Origin: Aureimonas frigidaquae
Lineage (GTDB): Bacteria; Pseudomonadota; Alphaproteobacteria; Rhizobiales; Rhizobiaceae
Length of the DNA stretch: 64,000 nucleotides
Assembly: GCF_001463905.1 (NCBI RefSeq)
Contig: NZ_BBWR01000006.1
Coordinates: 98,797 to 162,796 of the forward strand
Reading direction: 5' to 3'
Of this stretch, positions 17,785-26,112 are shown one piece after another (the first letter of the stretch is position 1; the number at the start of each line of letters is the position of its first letter). A program made the translations under genes and the position numbers. The notes under the pieces were generated by a model. That model saw nothing but the letters and a program-made list of their open reading frames with translations. It did not search any database and was not told the DNA's origin.

Positions 17785-18801
17785 ATGAACCAGTCTCGTG
17801 GTGCGGGAAAGGGCAGTCGCTCGGTTCGGGCGATGATCGGCATTGCCGGCGTGGCGCTGCTACTGGCGGCCGGTTTGACCGGTGCGTGGTTCTATCTTGC
17901 CGGCGAGGTCGATCGGCGCGTAGTGGAGATCGTCGACCGGGCGGCCGGCGGGGGAACCGCCATCACCTGCGATGGGCGCCGGGTCTTCGGCTATCCCTTC
18001 CGCATGGGGCTGGCCTGCGACAGGGTCGGCGTCGAGGCGCCGGCCAGCGGCATGTCGGCCGCGGCGGGCGGCTTCCGCGCCGTGGCGCAGATCTATAATC
18101 CCAATCTCATCGTCTCCGAGCTCGATGCGCCGCTCCGGCTCGCCGCGCCCGAGCTGCCGCCCATCGCCATGAACTGGACGCTCGCCCAGGCGTCGACCCA
18201 CCTTTCGGACGGAAGGCTGCAGCGCTTCTCCATGGTCCTGGACGCACCATCCATCATGCCGGATGGCGCGACGGCGCCGCTCGTCCAGTCGCAGCGGCTG
18301 GAAGTCCATGCGCGGCAGAACGCGGACGATCTCGATCTGGCGCTGACGGACATCGCCGTCACCGCCACGCCGCCGGGTGTTGGCCCGCTGCCGCCCTTCG
18401 ATCTGTCGGCCGACCTGTCGGTGGCGGGGGGCGCTGAATGGCTGCACGGCGTCCTGCCGGGCGGGCGTCTGGAAACCGCACTGCGCGGCCGTTCCGGCTC
18501 CTTGCGCAGCCTTCGCCTGAGCCTTGAGGGCGGCGGCGCGGCCGAGATATCCGGGCCGTTCCAGTTCTCGGCGGAGGGGCTTTTGACGGGGACCTACGAG
18601 ATCGCCCTGCAGAACCCGCAGGCCATCGCCGACCTCGTCAGCCGCATCCTGCCGCCGGCGGGCGGCATCGCGAATGCGATCGCCGGCGGCGTCGGCCTGG
18701 TCGGGCGGCAGGTCGATGGACGCACCGTCATCGAGGTGGAGGTGCGCGACGGGCGCGCCCGGCTCGGCTTCATCCCCCTCGGCAATATCCCGCCCCTGTG
18801 A
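17785..18801 (+). CDS. DUF2125 domain protein, membrane-anchored
   Basis: The 338-residue protein has one N-terminal membrane helix (about 17-38) and a large periplasmic part of the DUF2125 family, found mainly in alphaproteobacteria and without a known activity. The conserved start of the domain is visible as VEIVDRAAGGGTAITCDGRRVFGYPFRM, shown here in pieces; a Cys pair (in ITCDGR and GLACDRV) could form a disulfide. An AAGGAG site 8 bases before the ATG at 17785 fixes the start. A terminator-like hairpin overlaps its stop codon, shared with the convergent SIMPL gene. Confidence 0.85.
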   Translation: MNQSRGAGKGSRSVRAMIGIAGVALLLAAGLTGAWFYLAGEVDRRVVEIVDRAAGGGTAITCDGRRVFGYPFRMGLACDRVGVEAPASGMSAAAGGFRAVAQIYNPNLIVSELDAPLRLAAPELPPIAMNWTLAQASTHLSDGRLQRFSMVLDAPSIMPDGATAPLVQSQRLEVHARQNADDLDLALTDIAVTATPPGVGPLPPFDLSADLSVAGGAEWLHGVLPGGRLETALRGRSGSLRSLRLSLEGGGAAEISGPFQFSAEGLLTGTYEIALQNPQAIADLVSRILPPAGGIANAIAGGVGLVGRQVDGRTVIEVEVRDGRARLGFIPLGNIPPL

Positions 18802-18812
18802 CGGGGCGGGAT
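18787..18812. terminator. shared hairpin between convergent DUF2125 and SIMPL genes
   Basis: ATCCCGCCCC (18787-18796) and GGGGCGGGAT (18803-18812) form a perfect 10-bp stem with a 6-base loop that includes the DUF2125 stop codon. No T-run follows on either strand, but position between two converging genes suggests a bidirectional terminator. Confidence 0.55.
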
Positions 18813-18820
18813 CGCCACGC

Positions 18821-19573
18821 TTACTGCGCGGCAGGCACGATCTCGAAGGTCACGCGGACCTGCGCGCTCACCGTGTTCTCGCCCGCTTCGACGGGCACGC
18901 TGGCGTCTTCGGCGGCCACCCGCATCATGGCGCCGGCCATCATGGGCCGGGGCGGCGCCACGGTGTTCGTCTCGTCCACGAGCGAGACGATATCGCCCAG
19001 TTCCAGATCCGCCGCATCAGCCATCACCTGCGCCGACGCCCTGGCCTTGGCGATGGCATCGCGGCGCGCCGCGTCGGCCAGCGGCGCCGGGTTCTCGATG
19101 GTGAAGGTAATGTCGCCGCCCTGGTTGACGCCGAGCGAGATCGCCTTGTCGAGAACGGCGCCGACCTTGGCGATATCGCGCACGCGCACCGTCAGCGAAT
19201 TGCGCACCTCGTAGCCGACGATCTCCGGCGGACGGGTCGGCTGCCCGTTCTGGTTGTTATCATATTGGTATTGCGGGCTGATGGAGAAGCCGCTCGTCTG
19301 CAGGTCGCGGCCTTCGATGCCAAGATCGCGCATGGCCTGCGTCACGGCCGTCACAGCGGCGCTCGACTCCTGCGTCGCCTCCTGCGCGGTCGCGGCGCTG
19401 CGCAGGACCGTCAGCGTCGTCAACGCAATATCGGGCGCTGCCGTCGCCTGGCCCGCACCCACGATGGTCAACGTGGACCGTTCTTCGCCCCCCGGCGCCT
19501 GCGCCATGGCGGCCATAGGGACACTCGCCAGCATCAGCGCGGCGAGGGGCAGGGACAGGTGTCTGGACAGCAT
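18821..19573 (-). CDS. SIMPL domain (DUF541) periplasmic protein
   Basis: The 250-residue protein has a clear signal peptide (cleavage near AMAQA, residue 24) followed by the SIMPL/DUF541 domain: LTIVGAGQATAAPDIALTTL at the start, then TSGFSISPQY and RNSLTVRVRD. Homologues (BP26/OMP28 of Brucella, YggE of E. coli) form oligomeric periplasmic or surface rings and have been linked to oxidative stress tolerance. A GGAGG site 7 bases before the ATG at 19573 supports the start. It is a monocistronic gene between the hairpin at 18.8 kb and the tRNA. Confidence 0.9.
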   Translation of the reverse strand: MLSRHLSLPLAALMLASVPMAAMAQAPGGEERSTLTIVGAGQATAAPDIALTTLTVLRSAATAQEATQESSAAVTAVTQAMRDLGIEGRDLQTSGFSISPQYQYDNNQNGQPTRPPEIVGYEVRNSLTVRVRDIAKVGAVLDKAISLGVNQGGDITFTIENPAPLADAARRDAIAKARASAQVMADAADLELGDIVSLVDETNTVAPPRPMMAGAMMRVAAEDASVPVEAGENTVSAQVRVTFEIVPAAQ

Positions 19574-19704
19574 GAGTGAACCTCCGATTGCTTGATTCGG
19601 CATGCATGACACCACAATGAGTCTGAACGCGGCATGACAGCCCGATCGAACGCCGCCATCCCGCTTGAGAAGTCGCCCCCTTTCCGCTAGAGCGGTCCCG
19701 GGTG

Positions 19705-19780
19705 GGGCCTGTAGCTCAATGGTTAGAGCCGGCGGCTCATAACCGCTTGGTTGGGGGTTCGAGTCCCTCCGGGCCCACCA
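19705..19780 (+). tRNA. tRNA-Ile2 (anticodon CAU, lysidine type)
   Basis: A full cloverleaf is visible: acceptor GGGCCTG with CGGGCCC, D-stem GCTC/GAGC, anticodon stem GGCGG/CCGCT around loop CTCATAA, T-stem GGGGG/CCCTC around TTCGAGT, and an encoded CCA at 19778-19780. The anticodon is CAU. The body resembles the minor isoleucine tRNA of E. coli (AGCTCAnTGGTTAGAGC, GGCG stem, CGCTTGGT) more than initiator or elongator Met tRNAs, so C34 is probably modified to lysidine to read AUA. Automated tools often label it tRNA-Met. Confidence 0.9.
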
Positions 19781-19858
19781 TTGCAATTGATGCGCAGTGT
19801 TTTCGTCCATCGTAAGGTAAAGAACGGCGCTGCTGTTCTAGCGTGAGCCAGGTTGGGC

Positions 19859-20935
19859 TTATTGCTTGAAGATGAACAGGAAGCCGATCAGCAAGTAAGC
19901 TGCGACGTAGAGCCAAACTGCCGCGAATAAGCGTTGGGGGTTCGCCATATCGACGTGCGCCCGAAGTCGGCGGTACAGCATCACATCCATCATGCCGATT
20001 GGTATGGACGCTACGAGCACGGATCCAATACACATCACCCATAGCGTTAGCGGTGACGCGTCGACGTAGTTCAGCACTAAGAGCGTTACCGGCACATGGA
20101 TCAGGTAAAGCGCATAGCTGTAATCCCCTAGGCGCTCGAATGCCCATCCAATACTGCCGCGGCGTTGTCTTGGCGACGAAACGCCGTAAACCATCGCTAC
20201 GAGGATAACTGCGGCAACAGAACCCACAATACGTCCCCAGGCAAGGTCGACAGACATGGTGACTGCCCCTAAGCCAAACGCCACGACCGCAAGGCTAGGC
20301 TCGACCCGCCAGCGCCGCAGGATCGCCGGGATCAGCAATCCCCCAGCAAACGCGGCGTTCCCAGGAAGGAAGAGCGCTTGAAGAAGCGTTGGAGATAAGG
20401 TGGAGCCCATTTGAACGGGTTCAATTATCGTCGCAGCAACGATCAATATTAGCCAGCAAAGTGCAAGCGGGACGATGTAGCGTCCGCCCTTGAAGGCCGC
20501 CAAGAGGAAGAGGGCGACGTAAAAGAAAACCTCCAGAACCAGCGTCCATTCGATATTCAGCTCAGGCTTAACGCGTGTTCCGACCAGCGTCAGGGACATA
20601 GCCCGCACATCAGCACTAAGTTCCCCAGTCCGCAGAAGCGCAACAGTCAGGAAAACCATGATGAAAAGCGGGTAGATGCGTACCAGTCGATGTGCAAGGA
20701 ACACAGTGGGCGTGCTTCGGTGTATGAGGTCGGCCATCAAGGTACCCGAGATGGCGAAAAAAATTGCGACCCCCATCAGCCCAAACTTGCCGTCGAATAC
20801 TTCGAAGAAAGACGGGTAATCGTATCTGTCTAAAATATAGTATGAGATGTGGTATGTTGCGACAGATAACGCTGCCATTGCCCGCATCCATTGGATATTG
20901 ACGTTTTTCGTCGGGCTGTGGATGGCGTTTTGCAC
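19859..20935 (-). CDS. acyltransferase 3 family membrane protein (OafA/YrhL-like)
   Basis: The 358-residue integral membrane protein has about ten helices and the acyltransferase-3 signatures: NIQWMRAMAALSVATYH near the start (with the conserved His), FFAISGTLM, and HRLVRIYPLFI. These enzymes acetylate lipopolysaccharide, exopolysaccharide or Nod-factor-like glycans using cytoplasmic acetyl-CoA. The GTG at 20935 is backed by AGGAAG 4-6 bases upstream. Base composition is clearly less GC-rich than all neighbours and codons are more mixed (TTA, AAA, ATA appear), and it lies just behind a tRNA, so recent acquisition is likely. No integrase remains. Confidence 0.85.
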   Translation of the reverse strand: MQNAIHSPTKNVNIQWMRAMAALSVATYHISYYILDRYDYPSFFEVFDGKFGLMGVAIFFAISGTLMADLIHRSTPTVFLAHRLVRIYPLFIMVFLTVALLRTGELSADVRAMSLTLVGTRVKPELNIEWTLVLEVFFYVALFLLAAFKGGRYIVPLALCWLILIVAATIIEPVQMGSTLSPTLLQALFLPGNAAFAGGLLIPAILRRWRVEPSLAVVAFGLGAVTMSVDLAWGRIVGSVAAVILVAMVYGVSSPRQRRGSIGWAFERLGDYSYALYLIHVPVTLLVLNYVDASPLTLWVMCIGSVLVASIPIGMMDVMLYRRLRAHVDMANPQRLFAAVWLYVAAYLLIGFLFIFKQ

Positions 20936-21185
20936 AATCTTCCTGCGCTATGATCGAACTGGAGACCGCACCCTTCGGTGCATTCGCCATGAAAACAATC
21001 ACTGGTAGCGCAGAATCGATGCGCCGTCGCTAGAAGATGGTTGTGAAAGTGTGCGTGCAAACCGGCACTTGGCAGCCGGCCGGGCCATGCATTGGCTGCA
21101 GATTGCGATAACGAGGCCGGCACAGCGAATTCCACGCACAAAACCCCCCGGAAAGTATCAGACGGCTTCGTGGCCAGATAAGAGC

Positions 21186-21200
21186 AGCGCGGATCGCGCT
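21186..21200 (-). terminator. short hairpin at the GNAT stop codon
   Basis: AGCGCG-GAT-CGCGCT forms a 6-bp stem with a 3-base loop at the 3' end of the last gene of the leftward LacI operon. The stretch after it in the minus direction is only mildly T-rich, so termination here is a guess. Confidence 0.35.
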
Positions 21201-21744
21201 ACAGGTTTCGGCTCTCGGCCCGAAGCAGGAGGTACATGTAGGTTGTCGCATGCAGGGCCTTGCCGTCGGCGTCGAAGGCATAGTCCGGGATCGTGCCGGC
21301 GACCTGGAAGCCGAGGGATCGGTAGAGCGGTTCGGACACGTCGCCCGTCCGCGTGTCGAGGGTAAGCAGCGTCCTGCCCAATGTGCCGGCCCTGGCGATG
21401 GCGTGCGTCATCAGGCGCCGGCCGATGCCGAGGCGGCGGGCGGAGGGGTGGACGATCATTTTCGCGACGTCGCAGCGGTGGGGCTGGTTTTGCGGCGTGG
21501 CGGTGATGAGTTGGACCGTGCCGACAATCTCTCCTGCCTGTTCCGCCGCAAAGAGGTGTCGCTTGCCCTGTGCGACCTGCGGCAGGACATCCTCGAGCCA
21601 GAAGGCCGCGGCATCGCTGAGGGAGAGCGGGGCCATGAAGCCGATCGCGGCCCCCGCATTGACGCTTTCGGACAGGATCGCGCTCAGCGCTTCCACGCGT
21701 GCACTCGAGATCGTGGCGTCCAGTTCGACGATCGTCGGGTCCAT
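21199..21744 (-). CDS. GNAT family N-acetyltransferase
   Basis: The 181-residue protein shows the GNAT acetyl-CoA site: VAKMIVHPSARRLGIGRRLM (motif A with the R/Q-x-x-G-x-G/A pattern) and LTLDTRTGDVSEPLYRSLGF (motif B). Substrate is unknown. The ATG at 21744 has AGGA 8 bases upstream; a GTG two codons earlier is also possible. It lies 30 bases downstream of the M20 peptidase gene on the same strand and so is probably the last gene of the LacI-headed operon. An acetyltransferase next to a deacylase-type hydrolase suggests acyl-amino or acyl-sugar chemistry (inference). Confidence 0.88.
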   Translation of the reverse strand: MDPTIVELDATISSARVEALSAILSESVNAGAAIGFMAPLSLSDAAAFWLEDVLPQVAQGKRHLFAAEQAGEIVGTVQLITATPQNQPHRCDVAKMIVHPSARRLGIGRRLMTHAIARAGTLGRTLLTLDTRTGDVSEPLYRSLGFQVAGTIPDYAFDADGKALHATTYMYLLLRAESRNL

Positions 21745-21774
21745 GCGCACGTTCCTGATGCTGCTCGATCCGGG

Positions 21775-23103
21775 TCAGGCCTTTTCGAGGTTGGTCCAGC
21801 CGTAGATGGCAAGGGCAATCGCCTTTGTACAGGCGACGAGATCCTCGATCGAGACGCGCTCGTTGGGCTGATGGCTCTGGGCCGGGTCGCCCGGGCCAAA
21901 ATTGACGGTCGGCGTATTGCCGAGGCCGGTCGGCAGGCCGATGTCGCTATGCGCGCCGAAGCCGGCCAGCGCCGGGTCGAGCGTGGCGGCGGCGACGGCG
22001 CCCTGGAAGGTCTCAACGAAGGGGTGATCGGCCGGGACCTCGGCGCAGTCCGCATCGAGAATCCATTCGACGCGCGCCGGGTGCTGCCGGAGATAGGGGT
22101 CGGACAGGCACAGCGCCGCGACATGCTCCTCGATCTCGCGCTTTACATGGCCGCCCAGGCCGAACTCGTCCTTCTCATGCGGCAGATATTGCACGTCGAT
22201 GGTGATTTCCGCACGGCCGGCCATGGAGGAGGGGTGCTCGCCCACATGGAGCTGGGTGACGATGATCTGGTTCGGCATGGCCATCAACGGATGGTTCTTG
22301 CGCGGCTCGTACATCCAGCGGCGGTTCAGTATGTCGAGCCCGTCCAGCATCTGCCGGCAGAGTTGCACGGCATCGACCGGGCCGCCGGCATGCCAGGCAT
22401 TCGGCGTCAGCTCCGCATGGCCGCTGATCCCGTCGATCACGATCCGCCCCCACAGGATGCCGTGGCAGAGTGGCGCGATCCGGTTGGCCGTGGGCTCGGT
22501 CATGATGCCGGCATCGGCCTTGAAGCCGCGGTCGACCATGGCGAGGGAGCCCATGCCGCCGATCTCCTCGTCGACGACGGTGGTGAAGACGACATCGCCC
22601 TTCAGCTCGGCGCCGATCTCCTTCAGGATCTCGACCGCCATGAGCATGCAGGCGACGCCGCCCTTCATGTCGACCGTGCCGCGGCCATGGACGAAACCGT
22701 CCTTCACCATGGGAACGAAAGGATCGCTCGTCCAATGCGTCGCGGGGCCCGGCGGCACCACGTCGATATGGCCGGTGAGCATGATCGACCGGCCCTTGCC
22801 GCTGCCGGCCAGCGTACCGCCGAGATTGGGCCGGCCGTCGAAGGTGCGGCCCTTGTTGGCGCCGGGCCTGCCGGCATATTTTTCCAGGAGGGCAGGGCCG
22901 TCCGGGTCCCAGAGATCGGTGGTGAAGCCGATCGCCTCCAGCCGCTGCTGCAGGTAGAGCTGGCAGTCCCGCTCGCCGGGGCCGGCCTGCCGCGGATCGT
23001 TCATCACGATGGACGGAAAGGACACCAGCCGGGACAGTGTCTCGACGATGCGGTCCGCACGGGCTTCGACGGCCTGCGAAATGGTTTGCGTGGATAGCGT
23101 CAT
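21775..23103 (-). CDS. M20 family metallohydrolase (ArgE/DapE type)
   Basis: The 442-residue zinc hydrolase has the M20 metal and catalytic motifs: TGHIDVVPPG (His112, Asp114), GRGTVDMKGG (bridging Asp145), VVDEEIGGMGS (Glu179 base, Glu180 ligand) and a late His in AQSHQPNER. Such enzymes remove acyl groups from amino acids or split small peptides in the cytoplasm. GGAGG lies 5 bases before the ATG at 23103, which overlaps the stop of the permease gene upstream. Being inside an ABC import operon, it probably processes the imported compound. Confidence 0.92.
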   Translation of the reverse strand: MTLSTQTISQAVEARADRIVETLSRLVSFPSIVMNDPRQAGPGERDCQLYLQQRLEAIGFTTDLWDPDGPALLEKYAGRPGANKGRTFDGRPNLGGTLAGSGKGRSIMLTGHIDVVPPGPATHWTSDPFVPMVKDGFVHGRGTVDMKGGVACMLMAVEILKEIGAELKGDVVFTTVVDEEIGGMGSLAMVDRGFKADAGIMTEPTANRIAPLCHGILWGRIVIDGISGHAELTPNAWHAGGPVDAVQLCRQMLDGLDILNRRWMYEPRKNHPLMAMPNQIIVTQLHVGEHPSSMAGRAEITIDVQYLPHEKDEFGLGGHVKREIEEHVAALCLSDPYLRQHPARVEWILDADCAEVPADHPFVETFQGAVAAATLDPALAGFGAHSDIGLPTGLGNTPTVNFGPGDPAQSHQPNERVSIEDLVACTKAIALAIYGWTNLEKA

Positions 23104-24047
23104 GAGGACCTCCGGGCGATGGCGAGTGTGTCGGCCAGAAGCACGGCGACGAGAAGCGCCCCCACGATGCCGACCTGCCAGATACTGTTGATGTTGACGA
23201 GAAGCAGGCCGGTCTGGACCGTGACCAGCAGGAGAACGGCGGCCAGAACGCCGATGACGCCGCCGCGTCCGCCGAAGATTGCAATGCCGCCCAGCATAGC
23301 GGCCGTCAGCGATGTCAGTTCCAGATTCTGGCCGATATTCGGCCGGGCACTCCCCAGCCAGGCCAGGCTGACCAGCGCCGCCGTGCCCGCCAGGACGCCG
23401 CTGCCCGCATAGGCGGCGAGCCGGAGGCGATCCACCGGAATGCCGACGAGCCGGGCGGATCGCTCGTTGAAGCCCGTGGCGTAGACCCAGCGCCCCCAGC
23501 TCGTGAAGCGCAGCATCAGCGCGACGATGAGGAAGAGCGGCAAAGCCAGGGTCAGGAAGGGCAGGGGGAAACCGACGACCAGACCACGCCCCCAGGCCGT
23601 GAGCCCCGCCGGAACATTGCCGATATTGGCGCCGCTGGTGATCGCCAGCGCCGAGCCGGAATAGACGTAGAAGGTGCCGAGCGTGGCGATCAGCGGCAGG
23701 ACGCGCAGGCGCGTGACGACGAGCCCGTTGACGGTGCCGAGAAGGCCGCCGATCAGGAGGCAGCCCGGCACTAGGAGCGCCGCGGGCAGGCCAGCCTCCA
23801 CGCCCAGCATGGCGAGGATGGCCGTCAGCGACATGGTGCCGCCGACCGACAGATCGATCCCCGCGCCGCCGCACAGGATGACGAGCGCCTGACCCAGGGC
23901 CACCAGCGCCAGAATGGTGGAAAATTGCAGGATCGTCGTGACCGTCGACATGGCCATGGCGCTCGGCTGGAAGGCCGCCAGAAGCGCGATGACGATGAGC
24001 CAGAGCCCGATCAGGAGGAAGAGCGTGATATCGGTCCGCCGGATCAT
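23100..24047 (-). CDS. ABC transporter permease 2, ribose/RbsC type
   Basis: The 315-residue BPD_transp_2 permease has about nine helices and the family stretch GGAGIDLSVGGTMSLTAILA, where the Asp-Leu-Ser-Val-Gly motif is typical of RbsC-like proteins, and later TSLTAAMLGGIAIFGGRGGV. It overlaps permease 1 upstream and the M20 gene downstream by four bases each (ATGA), showing tight translational coupling. With permease 1 it probably forms a heterodimeric channel. Confidence 0.92.
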   Translation of the reverse strand: MIRRTDITLFLLIGLWLIVIALLAAFQPSAMAMSTVTTILQFSTILALVALGQALVILCGGAGIDLSVGGTMSLTAILAMLGVEAGLPAALLVPGCLLIGGLLGTVNGLVVTRLRVLPLIATLGTFYVYSGSALAITSGANIGNVPAGLTAWGRGLVVGFPLPFLTLALPLFLIVALMLRFTSWGRWVYATGFNERSARLVGIPVDRLRLAAYAGSGVLAGTAALVSLAWLGSARPNIGQNLELTSLTAAMLGGIAIFGGRGGVIGVLAAVLLLVTVQTGLLLVNINSIWQVGIVGALLVAVLLADTLAIARRSS

Positions 24048-25015
24048 TGCTGAGGTCCCGTAGCCGGCAGGAAACCAGGCAGGCGCAGCCGGCCGGACAT
24101 GGCTTCGCCACCGAGAACGATAAGGATGAGCGCGCCGGTGACGACGGGTTGCCACAGGGACGGCACGCCGATCAGCAGGAGCCCGTTCTGCAGGATGCGC
24201 AGGAGCAGGACGCCCAGCGCCGTTCCGATCAGGCTGATACGACCGCCTAGGATGCTCGTGCCGCCCAGCACCACGGCCGCGATGGCCTCCAGCGCCAGCG
24301 TCCCGCCGATGGTCATGGCGACGTTGCGATAGGTGGCGATGTAGAAGACGGCGGCCAGGCCGCAAAGGAGCCCGCTGATCAGAAAGGCGATGCAGGCGGT
24401 GGCGCGGACGGGCACTCCGGCCAGTCGCGCCTTGGGCTCCGACTGGCCGACGGCCAGGAGATGCGGGCCAAAGGGCGTCATGCGCACCGCCACGAAGACC
24501 AGGAGATAGGATGCGGCGATGAGCGGCAGCGCGGCGGGAACGCCGAAGGGGCGTGCGGCGAAGATGTCCGTCAGCCCGGTCGGGAGCCCGGACAGCCAGC
24601 TGCCGCCAAGCGCCAGGAAGATCGCGGCCCGGTACATGCCGAAGAGGCCGAGCGTGCCGACGATGGCCGGCACGCGCCCCACCACGACGACGAGCGATGC
24701 CAGAAGCCCCAATGCCGCGCCGGACAGGGGGCCTGCCAGGGCGGCGACATACCAGGGCGCTCCGGCCTCCAGAAGCTTGCCGACCAGAATGGCGGCCAGC
24801 CCCATGGCGACGCCCACCGACACGTCGATGGCGCCGACGCCCAGGAGAAGCGTCATGCCGAGCCCGATCAGGAACAGTTCGGTGGAATTGCGCAGGACCG
24901 TGCTGACATTGGCGCTGGTGGCGAAATTGGGGGAGAGAAGGGAAAAGAGGAGCGCGCAAGCGATGATCGCCGCAGCCAGGAGCGCTTCCCGCGTGCCGAA
25001 CAGCCTGGTCATCAT
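24044..25015 (-). CDS. ABC transporter permease 1, ribose/RbsC type
   Basis: The 323-residue permease has the matching family motif LGVGAIDVSVGVAMGLAAIL and AIAAVVLGGTSILGGRISLI near the C-terminus. Two ATGs are in tandem (25015 and 25012); GGAG lies 6 bases before the second, which may be the true start. It is clearly a diverged paralogue of permease 2, so the transporter resembles two-permease autoinducer-2/rhamnose importers rather than homodimeric RbsC. A strong hairpin separates it from the binding-protein gene upstream. Confidence 0.92.
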   Translation of the reverse strand: MMTRLFGTREALLAAAIIACALLFSLLSPNFATSANVSTVLRNSTELFLIGLGMTLLLGVGAIDVSVGVAMGLAAILVGKLLEAGAPWYVAALAGPLSGAALGLLASLVVVVGRVPAIVGTLGLFGMYRAAIFLALGGSWLSGLPTGLTDIFAARPFGVPAALPLIAASYLLVFVAVRMTPFGPHLLAVGQSEPKARLAGVPVRATACIAFLISGLLCGLAAVFYIATYRNVAMTIGGTLALEAIAAVVLGGTSILGGRISLIGTALGVLLLRILQNGLLLIGVPSLWQPVVTGALILIVLGGEAMSGRLRLPGFLPATGPQQ

Positions 25016-25050
25016 CGTCTCCAGTCGATCCCGCTCATGCGAAGGGTGGG

Positions 25051-25079
25051 GGACCGGCGGCCATCTGGCGCGCCGGTCC
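25051..25079 (-). repeat. hairpin after the binding-protein gene of the LacI operon
   Basis: GGACCGGCG (25051-25059) and CGCCGGTCC (25071-25079) form a perfect 9-bp stem, and the 11-base loop can pair again (GCC with GGC). It sits 17 bases beyond the binding-protein stop and before permease 1. It probably protects the upstream mRNA part and reduces downstream expression, giving excess binding protein. Confidence 0.6.
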
Positions 25080-25096
25080 GACGAGGGGAAGGCGCG

Positions 25097-26083
25097 TCAG
25101 AAGTTGAACGCGTCGACATTGTCCGCCGTAAAGATGGCGGGCTCGCCCAAGAGAAAGATGCCGGTCGCCGCGTCGTAGGTGACGGGGTGGCTCATGCCCT
25201 CCGGCGTCACGCTGGCCGGGATTGCCGTCCCGTCGATGAGCTGCTTGCCGGCCCACACGGTCAGGTAGCCGAGCTCCGCCGGATCCCACAGGACGGTATA
25301 GTCGAGCGCACCGCTCTTCAGGTAGCTGCGCGCCGTGTTCGGGCTGCAGTAACCCGTGCCGACGACGTCATCGGCACGGCCCGCGGTCTCGATGGCCTGG
25401 GCAACGCCCGGGCATGTCGTGGAGGCGACGCCGATGATGCCCTTCAGCTCCGGATTGGCCGTCATCAGGTCGGTGGCGATCTGCGCGGCCCGCTCGGCGC
25501 TGCCGCCGGCATATTGCGGCTCCATCAGCGTAAGCTTGGGGTACTTTTCCTTGGCCCGCTCCTGCATGAAGCCGATCCAGGCGTTCAGGTTGGAGGCCGT
25601 CGCCTCGCCCGAAATGATGGCGATCGTCGCATCCTCGCCCGTGCGCTCGACCATCTGGTCGATGATGGCGTAGCCGAGACCCTCGTCCGTCGCCTGGGCC
25701 ACATAGAGCGCGCGGCCGGAGTCCGGCGCGTCACTGTCAGCGGTGAAGAGCTGGACGTTCTTTGCCTTGGCGGCTTCGACGACCGGGGTCAGGCTCGATG
25801 CGTCCAGCACGCTGACGGAGATGGCGCCGACGCCCTGATTGATGAGGTTCTGCACAATCTGGAGCTGATCGACGGGGTTGGTATCGACCGGCCCCTGATA
25901 GATGAAGTCGACGCCGAGCGCCTCCGCGGCCTTGTTGCCGCCGGCCTGCATGGCATCGAAATAGGGAATGCCGACGATCTGCGGGACGAAGGCCACCTTC
26001 GGCTTGTCCTGCGCGACCGCAGCGGTGGCGGCCGAGGCCAGGAGGGCCGTGAGGGCCAGGGCGAAATGCGATCTCTTGATCAT
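25097..26083 (-). CDS. sugar-type periplasmic substrate-binding protein (Peripla_BP_4)
   Basis: The 328-residue protein has a signal peptide cut near AAVAQ (residue 25) and a mature sequence opening KPKVAFVPQIVGIPYFDAMQ, typical of the RhaS/LsrB/YtfQ class of pentose, rhamnose or autoinducer-2 binding proteins. LFTADSDAPDSGRALYVAQA is the usual hinge-region signature. It lies between the ATPase and permease genes of one importer. Ligand is not identifiable: the enclosed M20 and GATase-like genes point away from a simple sugar. Confidence 0.92.
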   Translation of the reverse strand: MIKRSHFALALTALLASAATAAVAQDKPKVAFVPQIVGIPYFDAMQAGGNKAAEALGVDFIYQGPVDTNPVDQLQIVQNLINQGVGAISVSVLDASSLTPVVEAAKAKNVQLFTADSDAPDSGRALYVAQATDEGLGYAIIDQMVERTGEDATIAIISGEATASNLNAWIGFMQERAKEKYPKLTLMEPQYAGGSAERAAQIATDLMTANPELKGIIGVASTTCPGVAQAIETAGRADDVVGTGYCSPNTARSYLKSGALDYTVLWDPAELGYLTVWAGKQLIDGTAIPASVTPEGMSHPVTYDAATGIFLLGEPAIFTADNVDAFNF

Positions 26084-26112
26084 GCGTATGGCCTTTCGTC
26101 AGACGTGCGGGG

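Noticed and set aside
19781..21198. Attachment-site direct repeat of the tRNA 3' end flanking the acyltransferase gene
   Set aside because: I searched by eye for the TTCGAGTCCCTC segment downstream and saw no copy; the islet idea rests on composition and position only.
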